Positions 10,975-22,540 are shown, counted from the first letter of the stretch. The stretch is 62,000 nt of DNA from Prorocentrum cordatum (GCA_963575745.1 CAUYUJ010011581.1:175001-237000); one strand, 5' to 3'. The notes: generated by a model from the sequence alone, not told the origin. A program made the numbers and translations.

Positions 10975-11160
10975 GGGGGTTGGAGCTCACGGCCAGGGCC
11001 CTGGTAATTACCTCTCCAGGTCACGCGGCCCCCTCTTCCTTTTTTCAATGGGTCCCTTGGCCCCTCCCCACCCCCTGTGCCGCACACGTGCCTCTCGAGC
11101 CATGCTCCGCGAACCCCCCTCTGGGACGGCTCCCCTCTCGGACGCTCCGGAGCTCGAGGG
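10975..11160 (+). repeat. Repeat L, diverged partial copy
   Basis: Weaker match to the right half of 8208-8520 and 51078-51412 (CCTCTTCC..., GCCGCACACGTGCC, CCCCCCTCTGGGAC). A repeat C module follows at about 11287-11357. Confidence 0.5.
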
Positions 11161-11399
11161 GGCCCTCGAGGCCGAACAGGCGACCTCTGGGCTGCTGCCC
11201 GAGGGCCCCCTTCGACGAGGGGCCTCTCGGAACGAGGGGGCCTCGGAACCCCACAGCCGCAAGGGGATGCCCGCCAGCCCAGCGGGGCAGAGAGATCTGG
11301 ACCCATTCCGTTCTTTGACGCTCCCGGGGCCCGGCAAGGGGCCCCACAGGCCGAACATGTGGAGAAGCCCCCCGTAGCGATTTTTGAATGACTCGAGGG

Positions 11400-11580
11400 G
11401 GTCTCCTGCTCCTGCTCCTCCTCCTCCCCCCCCCCCTCCTCCTCCCCTCCTCCTCTCCTTTCCTCCTCCTCCTCCTCCTTTCCTCCTCTCCTCTCCTCCT
11501 CTTCCTCCTCCTCCTCCTCCTCCTCCTCCTCCTTCCTCCTCCCCCTCCCCCTCCCCTCCGCTTCCTCCTCCCAGGGGGGG
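11400..11580. repeat. CTC microsatellite
   Basis: (CTC)n/(TCC)n tract. It is followed by GC-rich GCGCCGCC repeats to about 11720 with no coding signal. Confidence 0.9.
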
Positions 11581-11884
11581 GCCTCGCGGGGGGGGCGCCG
11601 GCGCGGCCTCCGCGCGCGGGCGCGGGCGCCGCCGCCGGCGTTGCCGCGGGCGCCGCTGCGGGCGCCGCCGCGGGCACCGCCGCGAGCGGGCGCGCTGGAG
11701 CTCCGCCGCCAGGCGCGCCGCTCCCCGGCCGCGCGCGCGCCCGGCCTCGGGCGGCGCCGCGGTCAGCGGTCGGAGGGCCCCGGGGGCCCCACGCTGCGAA
11801 GCAGCGAGACGCTGCACTCGATGGCGACCGTTCTCTTCTTCCTTGTTCTGCCGATCGGCGCGGGCCCTCGCTCCCCCCTCCTCT

Positions 11885-12010
11885 CCCCCCCCCCCCCTGG
11901 AGTAGATCTTGGCTGATCGGGCGCCTGTTTCGAGCAGGTGGAGTCCCTCCCCCACGGTTCCCAACAGTGGCATTCAGCAGAGGTCCGGAGCCAGACCCCC
12001 CCCCCCTTCC
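11885..12010 (+). repeat. Dispersed repeat U, copy 1
   Basis: GGAGTAGATCTTGGCTG ... GAGCAGGTGGAG ... AGCAGAGGTCCGGAG; matches 33713-33850 inside the first AlkB intron. Confidence 0.7.
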
Positions 12011-12150
12011 GCAATGCTGAAACACCGAGAAGGAAAACGCTCACATGGAAGCGAGAAGGAGGAGGCCTTCTCCGAAGGCGGCGGGGCTTCTCGGAAGCCC
12101 TCGCGCCTCCTTCTAAGAGGTTTCCGCGTCTTCGGGTTAGACTTTGGCCT

Positions 12151-12274
12151 GGCATCGCTCGGACGTGTGCATTTGTTTCTCGGCGAGGACCTTGGAGGAG
12201 CATCCTGGACCATCGAGCAAAAAAAACACGCACGAAACCGAAACATGCACGGGAAATGGACGTCCGAGCGACGC
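12151..12274. mobile_element. TIR element A, copy 3
   Basis: About 124 bp, GGCATCGCTCGGACGTGTGC ... ATGGACGTCCGAGCGACG, with an A-rich centre (GAGCAAAAAAAACACGCACG) shared almost exactly with 32422-32546. Confidence 0.9.
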
Positions 12275-12284
12275 TCGGGGAGCC

Positions 12285-12365
12285 CGTGTTTCTGAGGATG
12301 TCCCACGCGAGGGCGCTGGTTTGGAATTCATTGCCAGATTCGCCGGATTTTCTGGAAGTCACCTG
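12285..12365 (+). repeat. Dispersed 80-bp repeat, copy 1
   Basis: CTGAGGATGTCCCACGCGAGG ... GGTTTGGAATTC. Matched at 14083-14160, with a third weaker block near 14218-14265. Confidence 0.7.
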
Positions 12366-12439
12366 CAACGGAACCCTGGCCGCGCGGTATCTAAAATTTC
12401 TCCCTGAATCATACGTGTTTTACAGCGTCTTCCTCTAAA

Positions 12440-14030
12440 CATTAGATACGAATGGATTTTCAAATATAGGCATGTTTAGATACGTTTGCTGACGTCTTTT
12501 AGATACGGGGAGCATTTTTTATGAGTAATGCCAGATACGGGGCCATTTTCATATACGAATATATATGCTTAGATATGTTTAGATACGGTTCAAAATGGCG
12601 CCCATCGCTGGAAAACATGTCTACCACAAATAGATACGAACAGATACGGCGCAATATCACTGCCATGCCGAGGCCGTTTCATGTCCACGGACAGGGATCA
12701 CAATGCACATGCTAGTCAGGAAGACAGCGATGAGGAGGAGGAGGAGGAGGAGGAGGAACAAATCATGACGAACCGATGGGAAATGGGGGGACGGCGGGCG
12801 AGCCGAACGATCACGGCGACGAGGGGGACGAAGCAGAGGAGCCATTCTCTTCCATCATTGCCGTATACTTCGTTCCCGTCCTGACTCCCCCTCCCCCACG
12901 ATATCCTCCTGGCGCTCCCTCCTGTTCCATCCACCTCGCTCTTCTTGCCTCCCCGCCGCGCGCCCTCATCTTCCCCTTCGTCCGCGCTCATCGTCCAAAT
13001 CACTCCTCCCCATGCCTCCACATCATGATCCTTTTGCGCCCTCATCGAGACTACTATCCCCCTCTCACGCTTCTGATTCGTCCAGACATTTCTCCCTCTC
13101 CTCCTCCTCCTCCAACTCCTCCTCCTCCTCCTCCTCCTCCTCCCCCTCCTCCTCCTACTCCCCCATACTCCTCCCAATTTCGCCATCAGGAGTCCCGTCT
13201 TTTACTCCCCATTTCCGTCAACCTCCTCGGCACTCCCCCGCAATGGTCACCGTCATGATCCTATGCGTCATTCCCATTTGCCCCCGTCTCGATCGTCCCT
13301 CGAGTCTTCTGCGCCCGCATGCGATCGGCCATTCTCGCTCCTCACTCCTCTTGGATCCTCCTCATCCGCCCTCCTCGGTGCTCATCTTTTCTTTCCCTTG
13401 CCTGCACCACCCCCTTTACGTTCGATTTGACGCGTCCTCCTCGTCCTCGTCCTCCGCCTCCTCCTCTTTGCTCTCCCCCTCCTAGTGTTCCCTGTTCCTT
13501 CCCAGTTCTCTTCTGAATATTGTTTCATCGACGTTATCCATCCTACTCCTCGTCGTCTTTGTCGTCGTCGCTCATCTCCTCACTCCTCATCGCTACCGCT
13601 TCCCACTATCCCCATCCCATTGTTCATTGCTTCAACCTGTATCATAGATCCTGTTCGTTCCGTGAGCACAGCCAACAGCATTCGTTCTGACTAAATTAGA
13701 TACGAATAGATACGGCGCAGCCATGACATGCTGAAATCAGATACGTATATATATATATAGACATATATATATATACATACATATATAGTATAGGTTTCCT
13801 TGAGAAATAAAGACATACTGTCCCAAAAGAGCAGGTCTGCTTGACCAACTATATACGTTTAGATACGGCGGCGCTCCCGTGCAGGCCAGATGCGCGCTTC
13901 TCATACATATATATATACATATATGTATGTACTGCCGTCCGTGCAGGATATAAGATGCGATGGGCTTCTCACCTGCACCAGGGCGATCGCGTCTAAACGC
14001 ATGTAGTATTTTTAGATACGTCTTGCAGGG
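12440..14030. repeat. AGATACG-motif zones flanking a 1.05-kb segment
   Basis: AGATACG occurs about a dozen times in 12444-12650 and 13697-14020 and is almost absent between. A 23-bp block with two mismatches occurs at 12631-12653 and again at 13697-13719. The enclosed segment has GGA (12731), CTC (13085-13165) and TCC tracts and no recognised gene. (TA)-rich DNA sits at 13740-13790. Confidence 0.7.
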
Positions 14031-14082
14031 AACAGGGGTCCCTCTGAGGGCCTCCTTGAGGAGGCTCCGGGGGCCGGTTTTT

Positions 14083-14300
14083 CTGAGGATGCCCCACGCG
14101 AGGGCGCTAGTTTGGAGTTCGTCGCCGGATTCGCCCTATTTTTTCCGGATCTCCCGGAAACGGTCAGGGGGGCCTTTGGGAGGTTCTTTGGGGGGCTCTG
14201 GGGGCCAGTTTAATTTTCTGAGGCACGCGAGGGCGCCGGATTCGCTGGATGTGTCGGATCTCACGGGGAATGGAACAGGGGGGGCGGTCGGCGGGGCCGC
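14083..14300 (+). repeat. Dispersed 80-bp repeat, copies 2 and 3
   Basis: Second copy of the 12285 repeat followed by a shorter third copy (GCACGCGAGGGCGCCGGATT). Confidence 0.6.
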
Positions 14301-14371
14301 TGCCTCGGGCGCCGGGGGTCAGCATGACGTGCGTTCCACAGAAACTCCCTCAAATGAGCAGGCCCTGCCCG

Positions 14372-14500
14372 TCCCGCCATCACTACAGTGGTTGCCCATG
14401 CCAATAAACACCCTGCTTGCCTCCAGGGTGCCCTGGGTTTCTTGGGTTTCGATGGTTTTGCTATGGCGAGCGTGACGCTCCCACACCAGAATCCAGTGGA
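14372..14500 (+). repeat. Dispersed repeat V, copy 1
   Basis: CCCATGCCA ... CCTGCTTGC then GGTTTCTTGGGTTTCGATG; matches 45885-46005. Confidence 0.7.
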
Positions 14501-14811
14501 AGTCCTGGGGTCTCAGGGTTGGGTGTCTTGTGTGAGTTTTCTTGTGGTCGAGCTCCTACTTTGCGTTTCTGCCCTCAGGCTGAAGAGGCCTTGCGATGAT
14601 CGGCCTGGCGCGCCCATAGGCTGAATTTGGCCTGACAGGGCGCCCTCGCGGGCGCGACGCGACTCGCGCTACGCGCCCTCGCGAATCGGCTCCGATCCCT
14701 CCTCATCCTTCTCTTCTCTCCCCCAGGGGGCGGCGCGAGAAAAAGAGCGCGATGTGATTCGCGCTTCGCGCGGCGCGGGAGCGCGAAGTGAGGCGCCCAA
14801 GTGGCGACAGA

Positions 14812-14931
14812 AGCCCCTGCTTGTGAATTGTCCAGCCGGTGCCGCCTGCCGTCGCCAGCCGAGGCGGACACAACCGACGCCGGCACCACGACATCACGAA
14901 AGTTGAGCCCGCGGCCACGCGCAGAGGCAGG
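14812..14931 (+). CDS. Weak candidate internal exon
   Basis: A frame of about 39 codons (APACELSSRCRLPSPAEADT...) runs between an acceptor-like GGCGACAG and a donor-like GAGGCAG|GTACCC. It lies just before repeat E. No family recognised and no partner exons found; it could easily be chance in GC-rich DNA. Confidence 0.2.
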
Positions 14932-14943
14932 TACCCAATCAGA

Positions 14944-15122
14944 TCGGGGTATGAGATCGAGGTAGTCTCGGGGAGGGTACCTTAATGTGTTTCGTGTTTG
15001 TTGGAGGCTCTTGTGCATCCTGGGGGAGGGCTCCCTCGAATGATCCTGAGGTTTGGGGTGTTTTGGCCAGCGGAGGGTGTCATGTTCTCGAAGGATGCCA
15101 TTCTGGCCTAGGTCCGACTGTA
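14944..15122 (+). mobile_element. Dispersed repeat E, copy 1
   Basis: GGTATGAGATCGAGG, GGGGAGGGTACC, TGTTGGAGGCTCTTGTGCAT, then GGATGCCATTCTGGCCTAGG. Other copies at 41012-41178, 17858-17990 (right part) and about 16500-16545 (left part). Confidence 0.75.
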
Positions 15123-15800
15123 GGAGGAGGGGGGAAGGCTTCTTAGCAACACCCCATGCTTCTTAGAAGGCTCGGGCCCTGTCTGCAGATGTAAGGCCCA
15201 CGCTTTCTAAAAAACAGCTTCCTTCTAAGAAGCCTTCCCCCTTCCCCCCTACCCTCCTCTGAGCACCGCCAGAGCCCGGTGGTGCTGGGTCTTGGGAGGG
15301 CTTCGCAGGTTCCAAGGCATCCGCTGTCTTGAGCTCCCCAGGACGGCGTCCCCAGAGGTCTGGACCTGTTGCAGCTGCCACCTCTTCATTCTAAATGCGG
15401 TGGAGGCGTTGGTTAAGGAATAGTTCCAGGAGGCGACAGACCCTGGAGGATTCCTTATCCAATGAGGGCGGCTGTGATATCCATGGCCGATCCACGATTG
15501 GATTTCCACTGGCTTCCAGACCCTGGATTCCCGATCGAAGGGTTCCTCATCCAGTGCCCACACCGTAGTGGTCTGAAGGTCTCGGGGCCCGGCGAGGGCC
15601 CCCGGATGCCGAATACTGCAGACGGCCTCTGCCTCCAGTCTCTCGAGGTATCGGGCGGCTGGGTTCGGCCAGGGCCTGAGGGCTGAGGCCCCAGAGCGCC
15701 ATGGCACGGGCGCCCACGGTGAGCCGCGGTGCTTTTGCTCGGTGTCTCCCGGGGGGTAGCTCCACGGTCAAGACGCCAGGAGAAGGACCGCTTGCCGTAC
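15123..15800. other. No gene supported
   Basis: Unique-looking DNA with a hairpin GGGAAGGCTTCTTAG...CTAAGAAGCCTTCCC (15134-15236) and a diverged repeat C module near 15570-15625. Confidence 0.45.
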
Positions 15801-15809
15801 ACGCGCTAA

Positions 15810-15985
15810 TTGTGTGTTGGCTAACGCCGATGTCGGAAATCCAATTGTAGGAAAACGTGGTTCGTGGCCAAACCAATTGTAGGAATGCGTGGTCGCGCTT
15901 TCCTACAACTCGCTGTGTCGCTGTCGCTCGTTATTCGCGCATTTCAAATGTCGAAAAAAGGTGGTTCGTGACTTCCTACAGTCTG
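15810..15985. repeat. CCAATTGTAGGAA repeat / inverted repeat
   Basis: CCAATTGTAGGAA...CGTGGT occurs twice (15840, 15873), and TTCCTACA recurs inverted at 15900 and 15972. Possible degraded TIR element. Confidence 0.5.
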
Positions 15986-15989
15986 TTCT

Positions 15990-16800
15990 CCGTGAACTCG
16001 GTGCCACAAAAACCATCATCCAACCGCACCATTCACCAAGCACGCCGTTCGCACGGCCTTGGACTTGGACTGAGGAGGGGCTCGGCCCTCGGACCCCCTA
16101 GATCCAGGTCGGAGATCAGATTTGCGGCCGAGGCTCGCCGTGGCCAGCATCGCCTTGTCGTGCCGTAGCCAGCGCTCTTTACGGTAGTACGGTGGCTGGA
16201 GGAGGCCAGCGCTCGCCACGGGGCGTCAGGCTCGCGCAAGTGGCCCTTGCGGGCAAGCGATGACCCCTTCCCCCCCGTCCCGCCCAACTCCTGTCTGTAG
16301 CAAATCATGGGAGCCTGGTGCGCCCTCTTAATTCCGCCTTTAGCGTCGACACGAGCCGACAAGATGGTATGGAAGGCTCCCGTGTGTTGCAGCGAACGCC
16401 CTCCTCCGCGAGTCGGTGGATCAGGACGGGGTCGCACCGGCTCGGAGGCGATGCCCGATGGGACAGAAGAAAAGATATCGTGGGGCACCGGCTGCAGTCG
16501 GACCGAGGTACAATATCGAGGTCGTTGCGGGGAGGGTAGCCTAATTTTCTGCATGTGGAGCGTTCCAGACATGGCCTTGCCTTCGGGGATCCGAGGAGTT
16601 GTCATCTCTTCCTCGGCGGAAGGTCGGCGGAATTAAAACGAGGCGGAAGCCGGCGGAAGGCTGGCGGAAGGCGGCGGAAGTCAAATTATCCCGGCAAAGC
16701 AACCTAACAGCGATGTGTAGGAGCATATCTGGAAGCATTCCTCTTAAGATTCAGATGAGAATCCAGTTGTAGAATTCTGCTGTTCTCGCAGTCGTAGTCG
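15990..16800. other. No gene supported
   Basis: Holds the left fragment of repeat E at about 16500-16545 and several GGCGGAAGG repeats at 16615-16680. Otherwise unremarkable. Confidence 0.4.
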
Positions 16801-16804
16801 CATT

Positions 16805-17155
16805 CGCGATGACAGTCGCAGTCAGCAGCAGTCAGCCTCAGCCTCAGCCTCAGCCTCAGCCTGCCTCAGCCTCAGCCTGCCTCAGCCTCAGCCTCAGCCT
16901 GCTTCAGCCTCAGCCTCAGTCTGCCTTCAGCCTCGGCCTCAGCCTCAGGCTGCCTCAGCCTCAGCCTGCATCAGCCTCAGCCTCAGCCTCAGCCTGCTTC
17001 AGCATCAGCCTGCCTCAGCCTCAGCCTCAGCCTGCCTCAGCCTCAGCCTCAGCCTGTTTCAGCCTCAGCCTCAGTCTGCCTTCAGCCTCGGCCTCAGCCT
17101 CAGCCTGCCTCAGCCTCAGCCTGCCTCAGCCTCCAGCATCAGCCTGCCTCAGCAT
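16805..17155. repeat. CAGCCT hexamer array
   Basis: About 350 bp of (CAGCCT)n with periodic CAGCCTGCCT and CAGCCTGCTT variants. Both strands are open only because the hexamer lacks stops. Confidence 0.95.
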
Positions 17156-17665
17156 TCAAAATGTGGCCCGGGAATGCAGTTCTGGGAACTCGAAAACACG
17201 AAGTGGCCTACAGTTGGCCCCGGGCATTCAAAATGTGCCCAGGAATGGAGTTCTGGGAACTCGAAGACCACGAAGTGGCCTACAGTTGGCTCCGGGACGG
17301 GAATGGTTGGCAGTTGGCTCCGGGCATTCAAAATGTGGCCCGGGAATGGAGTTCTGGGAAGTCGAAGAGCACGAAGTGGCCTACAGTTGGCTCCGGGCAT
17401 TCAAAATGTGGCCCGGGAATGGAGTTCTGGGAATCGAAGAGCACGAAGTGGCCTACAGTTGGCTCCGGGCATTCAAAATGTGGCCCGGGAATGGAGTTCT
17501 GGGCGAAGACACGAAGTGGCCTACAGTTGGTGGCTCCGGGCATTCAAAATGTGGCCCGGGAATGGAGTTCTGGGAAGTCGAAGAGCACGAAGTGGCCTAC
17601 AGTTGGCTCCGGGCATTCAGAATGTGGCCCGGGAATGGAGTTCTGGGAGGTCGAAGAGCACGAAG
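17156..17665. repeat. ~72-bp tandem array, seven units
   Basis: Units begin at about 17154, 17226, 17326, 17399, 17471, 17542 and 17615. Each holds CATTCAAAATGTGGCCCGGG, GGAGTTCTGGGAA and CGAAGTGGCCTACAGTTGG. One unit carries a 27-bp internal insertion. Confidence 0.92.
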
Positions 17666-17857
17666 TGTGTGACTGTTTGCGAAAAACGAGTTCGGACACG
17701 AGTTCGGACACAGCTCCCCGGATCCCGCCCGGACCCCCCTGTGGAGTCATCTGCTGCTCTCTTTTGAGTCCACTAGAAACCTATCAGCAAAAGCTGTTAG
17801 GTAAAAACGCTTCCAACAGATGGCAACATTTTTGGGTTCAGGGTTTCCAGAATCGGC

Positions 17858-17990
17858 CAGGTCTGTTGGAGGTTCTTGAGCATCCTGCGGGGGTAATTAC
17901 CCTCGAGTGATCTCATGGATCGGGGTGTTCTGGCCGGCGGAGGATCTCACGCTCTTGAGGGATGCTCTTCTGTCCTGGGCCAGGCGGTAG
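17858..17990 (+). mobile_element. Dispersed repeat E, copy lacking the left part
   Basis: TCTGTTGGAGGTTCTTGAGC ... GGATGCTCTTCTGTCCTGGG matches the right two thirds of 14944-15122 and 41012-41178. Confidence 0.7.
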
Positions 17991-18455
17991 CAGGCCAGTT
18001 GCTTTTCTCTGGTGCGCCTCTCGTGTCTCCTGGTAACTGTCCCGGCTTCTCGTCCTGTATAACTTGCTGTCCCTTTCGCGTTCGGCTTGGAAGGGCCAAA
18101 CAGACTTGGTATGTCCGTTGCCCCTCGGCGAGAAGCCGGCAGAGTTCAATGTCAGCATTTTTTCCTTCCACCTCCGTCTCAGAATTGGACCGTGGATCGG
18201 GAGGCGAGACTCCATTCACTGGTTACCCTATCTTGGGGGAGTTTGGTGCCGGGATCTCGCACCTACGGGGAGGCGGTTCGAGGGCGCGAAGATGAGCTCT
18301 GTTCCAAGACCGCTGACGAAATTTATTTTTTTTCATAACATCACCTTGAAGCCCCGGAGTTCCCCATACTGGTTTTTGCCATCAGTCGTTGTCACAATCC
18401 TGGGGCCTGGTGAGGGCCCCCTGGAGACCGCGACGCGACGACGACGGACCTCGAG
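17991..18455. other. No gene supported
   Basis: Less repetitive DNA. A weak repeat C module lies at about 18350-18425. Confidence 0.4.
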
Positions 18456-18456
18456 A

Positions 18457-18715
18457 GGAGGAGAAAGGAGGAGGAGGAGGAGGAGGAGGAGGAGGAGGGG
18501 ACGAGAAGGATGATGATGATGATGATGATGATGAGGAGGAGGAGGAGGAGGAGGGAGGAGGAGGAGGGGAGGAGGAGGAGGAGGAGGGGAGGAGGGGGAG
18601 GGGGGGGGAAAGAGGTGCAGGAGAAGGGCAGGGAAGACTAGGAGAAGCGTAAGAGGAAGAGGACGAGGAGGAGGAGGAGGAGGAGGAGGAGGAGGAGGAG
18701 GAGCAGGGGAGCGCG
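18457..18715. repeat. GGA/GAT microsatellite
   Basis: (GGA)n with an inner (GAT)n run at 18508-18535. Confidence 0.95.
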
Positions 18716-18984
18716 GAGTGGGCTGAACGGAAACGTCAGCACACAGGGCCTCAAGCAGTGTGAATGCAGGCTGGTGCAGTCCTGGCACTGCCAGCAGGAA
18801 CGCCACAAACGGCTGCGAAAAGCGCGGCGGCGACGGCGCCGGCCGCGCCGGCGCCAGGCGAGAGCAGCGGGCGCCGACGCTGCCGCGCCCAGGGCCTGGC
18901 GCAGGCCCGCCCGCGCCGGCCGGCAGGGGACGTCGGATCCGCCGTCGCGGAAGAGAAGGGGCAGGGGCAGGGGGGAGGGCCAGA

Positions 18985-19147
18985 GGGGGAGGTTCGAAGG
19001 GTCGGAGCTCCAGGTTTTCTGATGTTCTCGTCGGTTCTCGGCGGCTTTCCAGTCTCGGGGCGGTTTCCATCAGCTGCGCCTCGTCGAGGGCGTTCTGGGG
19101 GGGTCAGGATCATCCCGAACGGCCGCCGCAGAGCCGAGCTATGGCCC
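18985..19147 (+). repeat. Dispersed repeat W, copy 2
   Basis: Matches 4970-5130 through GTTCTCGTCGG, GCTGCGCC and ATCATCCCGAACGGCCGCCG. Confidence 0.6.
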
Positions 19148-19164
19148 GGAAGCCGGACGACGAA

Positions 19165-19300
19165 ACATTGATCGCCGATAGGGGCCCGATGGTCTGCCCC
19201 ACCTGGGGGGGGAGCGGATTCGCGATCGGGCGCAGATCGCCGATCTATCGGCAATGTATCACCGATTACAGTCGGTGTTCCCCCCCCCCCCCCCTTGCGC
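19165..19300. mobile_element. TIR element S, copy 1
   Basis: TTGATCGCCGATAGGGGCCC and an inverted CGATCTATCGGCAATGTATC frame a short core. Same family as 34352, 42152 and 48440. Confidence 0.7.
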
Positions 19301-19346
19301 CTGTCCACCCTGCTCTCAGGTACAAGAGCAGTCGGAGAAGAAACAA

Positions 19347-19514
19347 CTGCATACACACAAATGTCGGGGGGTCACGTAGATTTCTCGGATCGGCGCTGGA
19401 CCCCTTCTGAGGGTGCCTCTGGCACTGCCCCTGTCGCGCTCCGCGCGAAGCCAGGGGGGTCCAGCGCCAATCCGAGATATACGCGTGGACCTTCGACAGT
19501 TTATGTTCATGCAG
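19347..19514. mobile_element. TIR element B, copy 1
   Basis: Imperfect ~55-bp inverted repeats: CTGCATACACACAAATGTCG ... GGATCGGCGCTGGACCCC pairs with GGGTCCAGCGCCAATCC ... ACAGTTTATGTTCATGCAG. A GC-rich loop (GTGCCTCTGGCAC) lies between. Confidence 0.85.
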
Positions 19515-19589
19515 ATGTTTACTATTCTAAACACGGGGTCGGTCCTGATCCTTCAGATGCGGGCGATGCCAAAAGATGGCGACAGCCAG

Positions 19590-19700
19590 CCTTCCGACGC
19601 TTTCGGCGGCTCGGGGCCGTTTGCCGGCCACGGTGCCGTCAAAGAATTGATGTGGTCGCGGGGTGAGCTGCCGGCCTTGTGGAAGGGATCGAGATCTCTA
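19590..19700 (-). repeat. Repeat C module (reverse)
   Basis: Reverse-orientation GGTCTGGACC/TTGACGGNNCCNNGGCC module, diverged. Confidence 0.45.
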
Positions 19701-20335
19701 GGGGCCCGTGTCAGGACACACGTGCGACGTCGGCGGCGAGGGAAGAGGGTCAACCAATCCCTCTTGGCTGCACGTGAGGGCCACCCTTTTGCTGGAGTGA
19801 CCTCTTCGCCTCCGGCTTGCGGCTGTCAGGGCCGCGAGGTGGGGGACCAAACCCAGGCACGAAGGCTGCCACTGTCAGGCGATCGCAATGGATCAAAGGG
19901 GCGTGGATTAGCCACGGGTCCCGTTTCCATGGGAAATCGCGGATTCCCGCCGCCGGGCGAGGCGGCACCGGCCGCATGGTGGGGAGGGCACCTCCTCCGA
20001 TCCATGGATTCGGCGACCGCGTGCCAGATCCATGGATCGCTATAATCAATTTTTGCGCGCCCCGGACACTGTCTGGTCCCGGACCGAGCCCGCCAGCCCT
20101 GCAGGGCCCACGCCGGCCCTGCAGGTGCACGGGCGCGGAACCACCCGCAGCGCTGCAGCCTGCAGCCTCCGGCTCGGCGCACGCAGCTCTTGCATTCCAT
20201 GCGCTGCGCTGCCGGGTGCGCGCCGGTGTGTGCTCCGGCGTGCCGTGCCGGCAAGAAATCCGCGCGGAGCGCTAAAAGTTCCCCAATCAGAGCTTGCCTC
20301 TGTAGGGGTCCTAGCGGATTCACATGGTTATGTTA
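19700..20335. other. No gene supported
   Basis: GC-rich with small inverted repeats around ATCCATGGAT (20000-20040). A fragment of the right end of element B (CCGCGCGGAGCGCTAAAAG) is at 20260-20285. Confidence 0.4.
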
Positions 20336-20349
20336 AGTTTGCCGCCGAT

Positions 20350-20500
20350 TTTCGCCGCACGCCCGGGTGCCCAGGTGCCCGGTGGTGCCCGTGCCCGGGT
20401 GCCCGGGGGTGCCCTGGTGCACTGGTGCCCGGGGGTGCCTGGAGGTGCCCAGGGGTGTCCGGAGGTGCCCCGGGGTGCCTGGGTGCTCTATCGCCCTATA
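20350..20500. repeat. GGTGCCCGGG minisatellite
   Basis: About 12 units of a 10-12 bp GGTGCCCGGGGGTGCC pattern. Confidence 0.9.
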
Positions 20501-20790
20501 GCCGTATAGTTCTGTAGCCCTATATCCCTATAGACCTATAGACCTATAGATATATAGCCCTATAGCCCTATTACCCTATTTGCCCTATAGCCCTATAGCC
20601 CTATAGTCCTGATGCCCTATAGCCCAATCGCCCTATAGCCCTATAACCCTATAGCCCTTATAGCCCTATAGCCTTTTTGCCTTGTAGCCCTGCAGCCCTA
20701 TCTTGCTATAGCCCTATATCCCTATAGTCCTATAGCCCTAGCCCTATGGTCATACAACCGTATAGCCCCATAGCCCTACAGCCCTAAACA
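20500..20790. repeat. CCCTATAG octamer array
   Basis: Near-regular CCCTATAG units, many exact, with point variants toward the right. Confidence 0.95.
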
Positions 20791-20799
20791 TATCATGAT

Positions 20800-21290
20800 T
20801 GGGTCTTTTCTCCAGTATCATTTATGCCTATGGCGTTTTTTTTTCTTCTATAGCAGTGTCCTGGGGAGGTCGCGCCCCCCCTGCAGGGCACCTTGGGGCT
20901 ACCCACGCGGCTGCCGCAGCCCCACCGTAGCAGCGCGGTACCCCTCAGCGTAGCGTCCGGGCACCGGCCGGCAGGCCGCGCGCCACGGGCCTTCGCCGGG
21001 CCTGTCTGGGGCAGTCCGCCGTTGTCGACCGTCGATCGCGGATCGTCGACCGTCGACCGTCGATCGTCGGCGTCGTCGTCGTCGAAGTTGTCATCGTCGT
21101 CGTCGTCGTCGTCGTCGCTGTCGGTCGTGGTCGTCGACCGCCGCCGCTGTCATCGTCGTCAGTCGTCGCGGTCGTCGTCGCCGCCGCCGCGACGAGGAAG
21201 ACGAGGGGGGAGCAGGAGGAGGCGGAGGAGGGGGCGGAGGGCGACGGCGAGGACAGAGAGGAGGTGGTGAGCGCCGCCGTCGCTTGGAGA
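20800..21290. repeat. GTC/CGTCGTC triplet tract and flanks
   Basis: (GTC)n and (CGTCGAC)n at 21030-21190, then GGA-rich DNA to 21260. No gene seen. Confidence 0.8.
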
Positions 21291-21959
21291 CTTCTTGCCG
21301 GGCTCATCGAGGGGCACTGCTGGTAAGGTTCTCATGCGCACCACGCTTACGTCTGGAGCCCAGTCGTGCTGATACTGGCGCGCACGGAGAAGGACGATCG
21401 ATTGCCCCCTCAGCTCTCCTGCCCCCTTCCCCCACAAGGTACACTCGAAAACACATGCTGAGAAGGACGAGGACGAGAGACCAGCAGTAGGAGGGAGTTG
21501 GAGGGTCGAGGAGAGAAGAAGAGAGAGAGAGAGAGAGAGAGCTTTGAACAACAACGGATGCCGCCCTTCTCTTAAGAGAGGACCTCTGGAGGGCTTTCTG
21601 GGGCCAGCCTGGACTGCCACCGCGGCCTGTCTACGCGCATCCCGTCCCCGCAGTGCGCATTCTGCCAGAAACGGGATCCATGCACGCGTAATTGACATGA
21701 TGATGTATGTTCGTAAAGCGAGACTGATGAACTTGAATTCGTTTCCGGCGCGTTTCAGCCTGACTTGTGTGACGTTTGTCGGGTTGCTGCGCTCTCTTCC
21801 CCTCCTCAACAAAACATTCTCCCAACGGGACTTCTTCCAGTCCTTTCGCGCGGCGAATGCCTTTCGTGAAAATAAAAAACCACGCAACGGCACCTGGTGT
21901 CCTCGGCCGCTCCTTCCTCGCTTCCTCCCCTGTCGGCGCCATGGCTTCCTACGAGCTGC
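21291..21959. other. No gene supported
   Basis: Unique-looking DNA with a (GA)n run at 21518-21541. Confidence 0.4.
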
Positions 21960-22110
21960 CACTTTTCGATGATCCTCAGGACGTGTGTTAGCCCAATGTG
22001 TGTCTACCCCCTTCAGCCCAATCAGTAGATCATTACATCGCCTAGGTCGTGTCGAAGGGTCTCGATGGACAAACACACGTTGGGGCTGACACACGTCCTG
22101 AGGAATATCG
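21960..22110. mobile_element. TIR element G (single copy seen)
   Basis: The left end TTCGATGATCCTCAGGACGT mirrors the right ACACACGTCCTGAGGAATAT. The inverted repeat continues inward through GTGTGTTAGCCC and ACGTGTGTTTGTCC-type sequence for about 40 bp. Confidence 0.75.
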
Positions 22111-22540
22111 AACTTTACAGCGGACTTCTGTGGTGTGCTCGTGGGGTGTGCGCGTGAGGGCGAAGATCTACATGCTCTCGGAGCTCTCGCGCCCTTCCGC
22201 GGTCGCCTCCCCCTCTCGACCTGTCCTCCCGTAGATGGACAACAGAGTGGAAGCCTTGACTCTGCGCCTCCCCTCCTCCCACATTCCAAGGTGTTCCCGG
22301 ACATTCAGGAGCGCAGGCTTGAAAGGAAAAAACAAGAGGAACCCCCGGGGTCTCCACCACGCTGGAGCCCGGCTTTGAGTCGGGTTCGACGACGAGGGGG
22401 TTCCACTTTTTGGTCTCCTCACCGTCCTTCTCCTTTTGCTCCCGCCGGGGTGATGGCTATACGGGCGCGTCCCGCCCTTGGCCCGACCGCCGTCTGGGCC
22501 CAGCTCGCCGCAGCCCAAAAGCTCGCGTTGCGAAGAAGCT
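22111..22540. other. No gene supported
   Basis: Unique-looking DNA; no domain or splice pattern recognised. Confidence 0.4.
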
